A stretch of 64,000 bases of DNA from Eubacterium sp. GTDB taxonomy: Bacteria; Bacillota; Clostridia; Lachnospirales; Lachnospiraceae. Position numbers and translations under genes: made by a program. The notes under the pieces are model-generated. The model was not told the origin of the DNA. It worked only from the letters and a program-made list of their open reading frames with translations, and did no database searches. This document shows positions 31,458 through 39,228 of this stretch, in pieces; within the stretch, counting starts at the first letter, position 1, and the number at the start of each line of letters is the position of its first letter. Location of the stretch: NCBI GenBank assembly GCA_017480495.1, contig JAFVAQ010000037.1:1-64000 (forward strand), written 5' to 3'.

Positions 31458-32882
31458 ATGAGAAATAAGAGCATGAGAAGAAGAGTAAGTGCAATCATCG
31501 TTTCAATTATGATGGCGGTATCGCTAGCAGCCTGTGGTGTAAGTGCATCGACAAGCGATTCTGAAAATGTTGATGTTTTGGAAGAAGTGACAACACGTGC
31601 AGAAGCTGAAGAGGATGTAGAGCTTGCGAGTGATGGTATTTCGACGGATGGAAATGTTACAGTGACAGCCAATGTGTCGGCAGACGGAATGATAGATACA
31701 ACGGATATGTTCACAGATAGGGATTTGGAGCAGTCAGCAGATCTGACAGAGTCCGAGACTCTTACTCTTAGCGATGGCGAAGATATAACGATAGATTCTG
31801 AAGGAGTTTACATAATCTCTGGAGAAGCTAAGGATGTTACTATAAATGTAGAAGCAGGAGAAGAGGATAAGGTACAGATAGTTCTAGGTGGTGCGAGCAT
31901 TTCCAACGAGGATGCTCCTTGTATATATGTTAAGACTGCAGATAAGGTATTCGTTACAACGACGGATTCAGAGAATTCCTTGGAAGTAACTGGAACCTTT
32001 GTAGCAGACGGTGATACAAATCTAGATGCAGTTATTTTCTCTAAGGAGGATCTGGTTATTAATGGACTAGGAACTCTAAGCGTTAGTTCCAGTGATAATG
32101 GCATTACTAGTAAGGATACTCTGAAGATTACAGGAAGCACACTGGATATTAGTTGCAGTGGTAGTGCTCTTGAAGCCCACGAGGCTATAGAGATGGCTGA
32201 AGGAACAGTTAATATATCTCAGTGTAATGATGGTATGCATGCCGAAGACAGCGACGACGATTCAGTTGGATATATATATATTTGCGGTGGAACAGTAAAT
32301 ATTACTGCAACAGACGATGCTATACATGCAACAACTATTGTACAGATAGATGATGGAAGCTTCAAGCTTGAGGGTGGTGAATGTATCGAAGGAACGTACC
32401 TGCAGATAAATGGCGGAGATATAGATATCACAGCCTCTGATGATGGCGTGAATGCAGCTAGTAAGTCGAGTAGCTATACCCCAACCTTCGAGATGAATGA
32501 TGGTAGTCTCACGATTCAGATGGGAGCCGGCGACACAGATGGGATAGATGCGAATGGAAATATAATTATAAATGGCGGAACGATAGATATAACTGCTCAG
32601 TCTCCATTTGATTATGATGGAACAGCAGAGCTAAACGGTGGAACAATTATAGTCAATGGTGAAGAAACAGATTCCATCACCAATCAATTTATGGGAGGCG
32701 AGATGGGCGGCATGCCTCAAGGTGGTGAGATGGGTGACATGCCACAGGACGGCAGCATGCCGCAGGATGGAGAGATGAGAACCCCTCCGACAGATGGTGC
32801 CTTCCCGGGTGGTGGGAAGGGAGGAACTCCTCCAGAAGGTGGACGAGGTCCTAGACAGAATACCACTGAGACCGAAGAGTAA
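31458..32882 (+). CDS. carbohydrate-binding (Cthe_2159-like) beta-helix lipoprotein
   Basis: 474 aa. Signal peptide with lipobox SLAAC, Cys26. Residues 95-390 are short repeating parallel strands (SVSSSDNGITSKDTLKITGS, INGGDIDITASDDGVNAASK and others) typical of the Cthe_2159 carbohydrate-binding family, which has a parallel beta-helix and binds acidic polysaccharide. A Gly/Met/Pro tail with near-repeats (GGEMGGMPQ, GGEMGDMPQ, DGSMPQ) ends the protein. Acidic throughout. It is the third gene of the VTC-DUF4956 operon and is exposed at the cell surface. Confidence 0.85.
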   Translation: MRNKSMRRRVSAIIVSIMMAVSLAACGVSASTSDSENVDVLEEVTTRAEAEEDVELASDGISTDGNVTVTANVSADGMIDTTDMFTDRDLEQSADLTESETLTLSDGEDITIDSEGVYIISGEAKDVTINVEAGEEDKVQIVLGGASISNEDAPCIYVKTADKVFVTTTDSENSLEVTGTFVADGDTNLDAVIFSKEDLVINGLGTLSVSSSDNGITSKDTLKITGSTLDISCSGSALEAHEAIEMAEGTVNISQCNDGMHAEDSDDDSVGYIYICGGTVNITATDDAIHATTIVQIDDGSFKLEGGECIEGTYLQINGGDIDITASDDGVNAASKSSSYTPTFEMNDGSLTIQMGAGDTDGIDANGNIIINGGTIDITAQSPFDYDGTAELNGGTIIVNGEETDSITNQFMGGEMGGMPQGGEMGDMPQDGSMPQDGEMRTPPTDGAFPGGGKGGTPPEGGRGPRQNTTETEE

Positions 32883-32976
32883 GCATTTATAGTGAATGCG
32901 GAGAATAAGCATTTATGCTTGATAATACTTCCCATATATTTTAAAATGTTCCTGCTTTAGCTATTTGGAGGAATTT

Positions 32977-33570
32977 ATGGCAATCGGTTTTACATACATA
33001 CAGCTTATGCTTGTAATAACAATTATTTGGATCCTTGTCCGAGTAGTTGCAGGACTTGTAAAGAAAAAAGTTGATTGGAAATACGAATTAAAATTACTCA
33101 CTGTATATCTCAGTATTGCACTGGTCACTAGACTAGTATACTTTCCAGAAGTTATAACACCTATGGATGACAAGGTTTACTTCTACACTGGTAAGTATGT
33201 CGTAAATAGACTTAATCTGAGACCATTTATTTACCTTAAGCATAGATATCAGGGCTGGTTTATCAATATGTATGGTAACATTATAATGTTTATTCCGGTT
33301 GGTATGGTTTGGCCTTATTGCTTTAAGAAGTTAAATAATGTATTCAAGGTAGTTCTGGCAGGTTTTGGATATTCGCTGTCTATAGAACTTTCTCAGCTAT
33401 TTGTCTTTGCCAGAGGAACAGATATAGATGACCTCATACTGAATACATTTGGAGCTCTTATAGGAGCACTTCTATATTTCTACTTAACCCCTTTACTAAG
33501 AAAGATAGTTAAGAAATGTTTGGAAGTAGAAGATGAGAAAACAGATGAAAAGCTAGAAGAGCAAGAATGA
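32977..33570 (+). CDS. VanZ family membrane protein
   Basis: 197 aa with five or so membrane helices. The VanZ core is visible in LKHRYQGWFINMYGNIIMFI then PVGMVWPYCFKK and GFGYSLSIELSQLFVFARGT with DIDDLILNTFGALIGALLYF. VanZ proteins lower teicoplanin binding in some strains, but most act in unknown envelope roles. GGAGGA (32967-32972) points to the ATG at 32977 and not to a TTG 4 codons earlier. Charged Glu-rich C-terminus. Confidence 0.85.
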   Translation: MAIGFTYIQLMLVITIIWILVRVVAGLVKKKVDWKYELKLLTVYLSIALVTRLVYFPEVITPMDDKVYFYTGKYVVNRLNLRPFIYLKHRYQGWFINMYGNIIMFIPVGMVWPYCFKKLNNVFKVVLAGFGYSLSIELSQLFVFARGTDIDDLILNTFGALIGALLYFYLTPLLRKIVKKCLEVEDEKTDEKLEEQE

Positions 33571-33618
33571 GTAAATGAGAATCGTCCCTATATACTCATT
33601 TAAGAAAAGGAAGATAAA

Positions 33619-34209
33619 ATGGGAAAAGAAAGTTGGAAACCAGGTAATATGTTATATCCAGTACCTGCAGTTATGATAAGCTGTCAGAAGCCTGGAGAGA
33701 AGGCGAATATTATAACTGTAGCATGGGCAGGAACAATATGTTCAGATCCGGCTATGCTGTCAATATCAGTTAGAAAGAGTAGATATTCACATGACATCAT
33801 CAAGGAAACAGGCGAGTTTGTAGTGAATCTCGTGACAACAGAGCTGACGAAGGCTTGCGACTGGTGTGGAGTTAAGTCCGGAAGAGATGTAGATAAGTTT
33901 AAAGAAATGAAGCTTACAGAACACATTTCTGAATTCTTAGATACTCCGGCTATAGAAGAGAGCCCAGTGAATATATATTGTAAGGTTAAGAAGATAGAAG
34001 AGCTTGGCTCACATGATATGTTTATTGCAGAGGTTGTGGGAGTTACAGTAGATGACAGATATATGGACAGTAAGGGCCGATTCGATCTACATGCGGCAGG
34101 ACTGATAACCTATTCCCATGGAGAGTACTATTCCCTAGGCAAGAAGCTCGGTAAATTTGGGTATTCAGTCAAGAAAAAGAATAGTAAGAAACATAAAAAG
34201 AAGAAATAA
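33619..34209 (+). CDS. flavin reductase family protein
   Basis: 196 aa FMN-binding split-barrel protein of the flavin reductase/flavoredoxin type. Blocks: NMLYPVPAVMISCQKPGEKA, NIITVAWAGTICSDPAMLSI, FVVNLVT and LGSHDMFIAEVVGVTVDDRY. The C-terminus is a very basic tail (KKKNSKKHKKKK), possibly for nucleic acid or membrane contact. Likely transfers electrons in anaerobic metabolism; partner unknown. Confidence 0.85.
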   Translation: MGKESWKPGNMLYPVPAVMISCQKPGEKANIITVAWAGTICSDPAMLSISVRKSRYSHDIIKETGEFVVNLVTTELTKACDWCGVKSGRDVDKFKEMKLTEHISEFLDTPAIEESPVNIYCKVKKIEELGSHDMFIAEVVGVTVDDRYMDSKGRFDLHAAGLITYSHGEYYSLGKKLGKFGYSVKKKNSKKHKKKK

Positions 34210-34266
34210 GAATAAAAAAGCAAAAAAGAACAAAAAGAATAATTATTATTTCTAAGTACCTTTCAA

Positions 34267-34302
34267 AACGTCTATGAGTAAAAAGCTCATAGGCGTTTTT
34301 TT
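34267..34302 (+). terminator. rho-independent terminator
   Basis: AACGTCTATGAG (34267-34278), loop TAAAAAG region, CTCATAGGCGTT with one G-T pair, then TTTTT. It ends the flavin reductase transcript. Confidence 0.85.
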
Positions 34303-34376
34303 GCGACAGAATAATTACCATTCACAACAAATAGTCAGACAATTTGTTGAATATATATGATACTCAGTTCAGTTGA

Positions 34377-34420
34377 TAATTATGAAATTATGATTATGAG
34401 ATTATGAAATTATGAGTATG
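34377..34420 (+). repeat. AT-rich ATTATGA tandem-like repeat
   Basis: Six or so imperfect copies of a 7-8 base word (AATTATGA, AATTATGA, TTATGA, GATTATGA, AATTATGA) in a row, in the 388-bp gap between 34210 and 34597. The rest of this gap holds the terminator before it and the promoter at 34501 after it. I see no other structure there. Confidence 0.5.
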
Positions 34421-34500
34421 TGCATTGGTTTAAATACTGTTCCTGAATAATGGCTTTTATGCAAAAAGACATATGAGACATAACAAAATGTAAAATATAC

Positions 34501-34529
34501 TTGACACAATGTAATCTAAGTGCTATTAT
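34501..34529 (+). promoter_or_regulatory. sigma-A promoter
   Basis: TTGACA (34501-34506), 17-bp spacer, TATTAT (34524-34529), 69 bp upstream of the membrane protein at 34598. It probably drives that gene, the HTH gene and the first ABC exporter. Confidence 0.8.
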
Positions 34530-34597
34530 CTCTATCAGAACAAGAAAACGTGCTTAATTAAAGCCGATATTTATAAAAAAGTTTTGGAGGTAATACA

Positions 34598-35134
34598 ATG
34601 TATAACGCAGGATTAATCGTGGGTATAATTACATGTTTTGCATGTGTGTTAATTTTCGTAGCTGTTATTATTAAAATGGCTCATACAGATGGAGCAAAAC
34701 CCAAGTATGATGAGAGACAGCAGGTTGCAAGAGGAAAGGGTTACACCTATGCATTTTATACTGCTGCAGTATTTGCAATAATTCCTTGTTTTATACCAGA
34801 AGGAATTAAAGTCATTTTAGGAGATATGCTTTACTTCATTCCTCTATTAGCCGGAATGCTGGTTCATATAACCTACTGTATATTCAATGATGCATATATG
34901 GAAATGAACCTTGATCCAAAGAGGTTTGTATGTATCTTTACTTGCATAGGAATTGCAAATCTTTTAATAGCATTTGCAAATTGCAAGGATGGTTTTATAG
35001 AAGATGGTTCCCTTAAGACGGGAGTTATCAATCTCAGCATGGGAATCTTATTCATGATCATTATGTTAGAAGTATTTATCAAGTCCAGACTTGATGCAAA
35101 GGAGGTCGAGGAAGATGAAGAATCTGAAGCTTAA
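34598..35134 (+). CDS. polytopic membrane protein paired with an HTH regulator
   Basis: 178 aa, five membrane helices (near residues 4-26, 52-68, 74-98, 108-125, 144-160). A conserved-looking cytoplasmic loop after helix 1 reads PKYDERQQVARGKGYTYAFY. Acidic C-terminus. The next gene overlaps it by 20 bp and encodes a small HTH regulator; this pairing is common in Firmicutes, where the membrane protein is thought to accompany the regulator, but no function is proven. Preceded by a strong promoter. Confidence 0.7.
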   Translation: MYNAGLIVGIITCFACVLIFVAVIIKMAHTDGAKPKYDERQQVARGKGYTYAFYTAAVFAIIPCFIPEGIKVILGDMLYFIPLLAGMLVHITYCIFNDAYMEMNLDPKRFVCIFTCIGIANLLIAFANCKDGFIEDGSLKTGVINLSMGILFMIIMLEVFIKSRLDAKEVEEDEESEA

Positions 35135-35309
35135 GGCCGCCCGAGCCGGTATGGATATGTCTCAGGCAGAGCTCGCTGCTGCAGTTGGAGTGTCGAGACA
35201 GACAATTAACTCAATAGAAAAGGGTGATTATAACCCTACTATAAAGCTATGTTTAGCTATATGCAAAACTTTAAATAAGACATTAGACGAAATATTCTGG
35301 GAAGAGTAA
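35115..35309 (+). CDS. small Cro/CI-type HTH transcriptional regulator
   Basis: 64 aa, a single HTH_3 domain and nothing else: LKAARAGMDMSQAELAAAVG then VSRQTINSIEKGDYNPTIKL. It resembles the YgzD-like regulators next to membrane proteins and ABC-2 exporters. The ATG at 35115 has GGAGGTCGAGGAAG just upstream, lying in the previous gene, and the frames overlap by 20 bp. It may control the exporter genes that start 15 bp later. Confidence 0.85.
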   Translation: MKNLKLKAARAGMDMSQAELAAAVGVSRQTINSIEKGDYNPTIKLCLAICKTLNKTLDEIFWEE

Positions 35310-35324
35310 AAGGAGGAAGGTTAA

Positions 35325-36356
35325 ATGTCATTAGTTGTAAAAAATCTTTGCAAGAAATATGGAGAGAAGGTTGTAGTTGATGATATCAGCTTCGAGATGC
35401 CAAAGCCTGGTGTATATGCACTGCTGGGTACAAATGGAGCCGGTAAGACTACATCCATCAGAATGATCCTTGGAATGCTTGATAAGGATGGTGGAGAGGT
35501 TACATGGAATGGTAAGCCACTGAACTTCGACACATGCAACATTGGTTATCTGGCCGAAGAGAGAGGTCTATACCCTAAGTATACTTTGGTTGATCAGATC
35601 AGATACTTCGGAGAGCTTAGAGGCGTTGATAGAAAAACAGTAGATGAGAGAATCAAATACTGGGCTGAGCGACTCAAGGTTGAAGAGTATATCTATCCTG
35701 AGAAGGCTGCGGAACTTATCGAGAAGCAGCAGAACGAAGGAAGAGTAAGATATGATGAGGATGGAAATGTAATCGAAGAAGCTGAGACTAAGAAACCACA
35801 GCGTGGCAGAAAGAAGAAGGCTAAGCTTCAGAGTCCTGATCAGTTGTCAAAGGGTAATCAGCAGAAGATACAGTTCCTGATTGCAATGATCTCTGAGCCA
35901 GAGCTTCTAGTGCTTGATGAACCTTTCTCAGGACTTGACCCAGTTAATACTGACATCCTGAAGGAGGTTGTTCGTGAACAGATAGCTGCTGGAAAGTACA
36001 TCATTATGTCCAGTCACCAGATGGAAGTCGTAGAAGAGTTTTGTACAGACATAACTATTCTTCATATATCTAAGGCTGTTGTATCAGGTAATCTGAATGA
36101 GATTAAGAAGGAAAGAGGACGAGTTAACCTTAGCCTTAAGGTTGAGCAGGATATATCTTCTTATATCAAGGATGCTGGAGTACAGCTGATATCTGAAAAG
36201 GAATATGAATATACACTTAAGGTTACAGGCGATGAGCAGGCAAACAAGCTGCTCAGAAGTCTTATATCTGCAGGTATCCCAATTGTTAAGTTTGACCTAA
36301 GTGAAATGTCACTTCATGAGATATTTGTAAATGCGGTTGGAGAAACAGTTGAATAA
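35325..36356 (+). CDS. ABC-2 exporter ATP-binding protein (NatA-like)
   Basis: 343 aa ATPase. Walker A is GTNGAGKTT, the signature is LSKGNQQKIQ and Walker B is LLVLDEPFSG, with the His switch in SSHQME. Between helical subdomain and signature there is a 40-residue charged insert (about residues 128-168, with KKPQRGRKKKAK) not found in standard NatA-like proteins. It acts with the two permeases downstream (24 and 14 bp gaps). Likely exports Na+, a drug or a peptide; the substrate is not readable. Confidence 0.88.
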   Translation: MSLVVKNLCKKYGEKVVVDDISFEMPKPGVYALLGTNGAGKTTSIRMILGMLDKDGGEVTWNGKPLNFDTCNIGYLAEERGLYPKYTLVDQIRYFGELRGVDRKTVDERIKYWAERLKVEEYIYPEKAAELIEKQQNEGRVRYDEDGNVIEEAETKKPQRGRKKKAKLQSPDQLSKGNQQKIQFLIAMISEPELLVLDEPFSGLDPVNTDILKEVVREQIAAGKYIIMSSHQMEVVEEFCTDITILHISKAVVSGNLNEIKKERGRVNLSLKVEQDISSYIKDAGVQLISEKEYEYTLKVTGDEQANKLLRSLISAGIPIVKFDLSEMSLHEIFVNAVGETVE

Positions 36357-36380
36357 TATTCTTGAGATGGAGATATAGAA

Positions 36381-37760
36381 ATGGATAAAAGAGAAAATAT
36401 ATACAGCATGAAGGGATTCAAGAAGGTCTTCGGATTTACTGTCAGACAGACCTTCAAGAATAAAGGTTATCTGATCTCGTTCATTATCTTCGTGCTTGTT
36501 ATGACATTTATGGGTCCTATTCAGTATATGGGACAAAGAGCAGGACAGGGGGCTGCAGAGTCTGGCCTGGAATATTCACCTACCAAGATTGAGGTAGATA
36601 ATGTATATATCTATAATCAGACGCCAGTTAGCCTGGACGAGAAAGCGGTTGAAGACTTATACAAAACAGAAGACGAACTAAAGAAAGAAAATATAAATAA
36701 GGATAAACTCACGATTTACAACCTTGCTCAGGTTGGAGAGATAAGTGAGGAGGAGCTCCTGGATGGTTTAAAGGAAAAAGATGTAGCTGTTGTTATCAGT
36801 CTTGATCAGGAAGGCTATCACATAAAGAGTGTAATGGCCGATGAATCAAAGGTGGAGCTTGATGATGCAGATAAAATCGCAGAAGTCATTAATAATGATT
36901 TCGATGAGAAGAGACTAAGCGATAGTGATGTCAGTGATGACGATATCAAGATGATCTTCTCCGGGGTTAATAAGGGCGGAGTTTTATCAGAGAGCGACGT
37001 AAAGAGTGAGGAGCAGAAGACAGTTGGCAGACAGAACTATATGTTCTATATGCTGGGCTACTCAATCATAATCTTTATCGTAGTATCAATGTCCTCCTCC
37101 TATATCATTACTTCAGTAACAGAGGAGAAGCAGTCAAAGCTTGTTGAGAATCTTCTGGTAAGCGTAAGACCTATGGCACTTCTTATGGGTAAGGTTCTGG
37201 GAATGATGAGCTATGTTGTACTGGTTCTTGTATGCGGAGCTATTGGTTCCAACATATCTAATTATGTGATGAAAAATGTATTTGATATAACTAATGAGGA
37301 GTTTGGCGGTCAGGGCTTCAACTTCTCAATATTTAAAGATTTTGGTATATCTGGTGGAATAATCCTTCTTGTATCAATAGTGCTTGCATTTATAGCATTT
37401 GGTACTATTAGTGGTCTGTTCGGAAGTACCTGTAACAAGACAGAAGATATACAGAATGCAACAGGAAATGTTATGACGGTATCAATGGTTTGTTATTTTG
37501 CAGCTATAGCATCTGGAGTAATTGATAATAATATAGTAAGTCTCGTAGGAGCTATAGTTCCACCATTATCCTTCTTTACTGCACCAGTTGCATATTTAAC
37601 TGGACGTATCAGCCTGCCACTTCTTTTGCTGGCATTTGTACTTCAGATAGCACTGATCGTCTTCCTAGTTATGCTATCCGCTAAGAGCTACAGAAATCTG
37701 ATTCTTAGCGATTCAACGACACCGAAGTTAAAGACTATATTTAAGTCAGCTAAAATGTAA
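36381..37760 (+). CDS. ABC-2 type permease (NatB-like) subunit 1
   Basis: 459 aa. One N-terminal membrane helix (about residues 28-48), a large extracytoplasmic region (about 50-220) rich in Asp/Glu, then five or six helices in the C-terminal half. The cytoplasmic EEKQSKLVENLLVSVRPMAL LMGK-type loop is the ABC-2/NatB hallmark that contacts the ATPase. It is preceded by the ATPase gene and followed 14 bp later by a second permease, giving a heterodimeric exporter. Confidence 0.85.
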   Translation: MDKRENIYSMKGFKKVFGFTVRQTFKNKGYLISFIIFVLVMTFMGPIQYMGQRAGQGAAESGLEYSPTKIEVDNVYIYNQTPVSLDEKAVEDLYKTEDELKKENINKDKLTIYNLAQVGEISEEELLDGLKEKDVAVVISLDQEGYHIKSVMADESKVELDDADKIAEVINNDFDEKRLSDSDVSDDDIKMIFSGVNKGGVLSESDVKSEEQKTVGRQNYMFYMLGYSIIIFIVVSMSSSYIITSVTEEKQSKLVENLLVSVRPMALLMGKVLGMMSYVVLVLVCGAIGSNISNYVMKNVFDITNEEFGGQGFNFSIFKDFGISGGIILLVSIVLAFIAFGTISGLFGSTCNKTEDIQNATGNVMTVSMVCYFAAIASGVIDNNIVSLVGAIVPPLSFFTAPVAYLTGRISLPLLLLAFVLQIALIVFLVMLSAKSYRNLILSDSTTPKLKTIFKSAKM

Positions 37761-37774
37761 GGAGGTTTAGAGAA

Positions 37775-39136
37775 ATGTTTAAGAATTTTGATAAAGTATT
37801 TAAATTTACATTTAAAAATCAGACCTCTACCAGTGGATATAAAAATGGAACAATTATTACAGCACTTTTGCTATTTATTATTCCGGTTGCTATATTCATG
37901 ATAGCTGGAGCAGCATCAAAGTCTGACTCGGATGAGCTTAAGGAATGCGGCGCTGACAGAATATATGTTGTTGACGAAGAGGCCCCTGATGCAAATTTTG
38001 ATACATTAAATATGCTCGGAATAGAGGGCTATACAGATATTAAGTATTCAAACGAAGAGTCAGTAGAGGAGGCTCTTGAGAAGATACATGATAGAGGCGA
38101 GGAGACAAGTCTTATTCTCCAGATTAAAAAGGAACATGGCGAATTATCTAGTCGTATAGTTCTTCCTGATTCTTCCAAAATTACTAAGGAAGATGCTGAA
38201 AACTACGAAGACTTCATAGATGAGACTGGAAATGTATTCGCAGTCCTTGCTTCAGGAGTATCAGTAAGTGACATGAGCCAGGTTATGATGCAGTCAGAAT
38301 ATTCTGTATATGATAGAACAGGATATAAGGACGGAACAGATATCTATGCAGATCAGGCGAAGGTAGATGAGCAGAAGAATGCCGACATCCTTCCTGGCTT
38401 CAATATTGCACTTACATATATAGCAACATTCATTATTTATATGGTTATTATCCTTTATGGAAATAGCATCCTTCAGAATATCGTTTTGGAGAAGAGTAAT
38501 AAGCTGATGGATACAATGCTTATATCTGTTGCACCAGAGTCCATGATCTTCGGTAAGATGCTTGCTATCCTTACCGCAGGGATAATGCAGCTACTTATCT
38601 GGCTTGCAGCTATAGCTGGTGGTGTAGCAACTGGACTTAAACTATATGACACCTTCTTTGGAGATATCGGCGGCTCTGTTATTACATTTATAAAGAGTTT
38701 CTCAGAACTGGGTCTCTTTAAACCGCTGAATGTAGTTATCGGAATACTTGCTCTAATCGCTGGTATAGTTCTATATGCATCAATGTCTGCAGTAGCTGGT
38801 GCTATTTCAAGTAATAGAGAAGAGGCGGCCAGCAATCAGGGACTATTTATAATGATCCTTGTTATATGCTTCTACATAGTTCTCTTCAAGGGAATATCGG
38901 GCGGCGATGTAGCTACATGGATTTATCTACTTCCATTTACATCAGCAATGGTTCTGCCTTCTGGTATCTGCTCAGGTGTAATATCAATGGGTCTTGGACT
39001 TGCGGGTCTTGCGATAATGATAGTTTGCTGCGTGATCCTTTTAGTACTTGCTGGAAAGCTATACAAGATGATGTCCCTCTACAAGGGCAATACTGTTAAT
39101 ATCAGTAAGGCTATTAAAATGCTTATGAATAAGTAG
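37775..39136 (+). CDS. ABC-2 type permease (NatB-like) subunit 2
   Basis: 453 aa with the same plan as its neighbour: helix near residues 25-45, extracytoplasmic domain to about residue 215, then six helices. The coupling segment LEKSNKLMDTMLISVAPESM is present. AAGGAGG lies 13 nt before the ATG, overlapping the end of subunit 1. The pair is probably an ancient duplication. It ends the operon. Confidence 0.85.
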   Translation: MFKNFDKVFKFTFKNQTSTSGYKNGTIITALLLFIIPVAIFMIAGAASKSDSDELKECGADRIYVVDEEAPDANFDTLNMLGIEGYTDIKYSNEESVEEALEKIHDRGEETSLILQIKKEHGELSSRIVLPDSSKITKEDAENYEDFIDETGNVFAVLASGVSVSDMSQVMMQSEYSVYDRTGYKDGTDIYADQAKVDEQKNADILPGFNIALTYIATFIIYMVIILYGNSILQNIVLEKSNKLMDTMLISVAPESMIFGKMLAILTAGIMQLLIWLAAIAGGVATGLKLYDTFFGDIGGSVITFIKSFSELGLFKPLNVVIGILALIAGIVLYASMSAVAGAISSNREEAASNQGLFIMILVICFYIVLFKGISGGDVATWIYLLPFTSAMVLPSGICSGVISMGLGLAGLAIMIVCCVILLVLAGKLYKMMSLYKGNTVNISKAIKMLMNK

Positions 39137-39168
39137 TTAGAAAAGCTTCTGGAGACGGAAGTTCACAG

Positions 39169-39198
39169 TTGATAAGAACTAATTAAAAGTGATAAAAT
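39169..39198 (+). promoter_or_regulatory. candidate promoter of the HD-GYP gene
   Basis: TTGATA (39169-39174), 18-bp spacer, TAAAAT (39193-39198), 31 bp before the start codon at 39229. By eye only. Confidence 0.45.
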
Positions 39199-39228
39199 GA
39201 TTCTATCTTAGTTAAAGAGGCATGTGAA

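Noticed and set aside
32908-32921. AAGCAT-TT-ATGCTT palindrome after the beta-helix lipoprotein as a terminator
   Set aside because: Short stem and no T-run after it; too weak to call.
33573-33601. AAATGAG/CTCATTT inverted repeat between VanZ and flavin reductase as a terminator
   Set aside because: Seven-base AT-rich arms with a 15-base loop and no T-run; no confidence.
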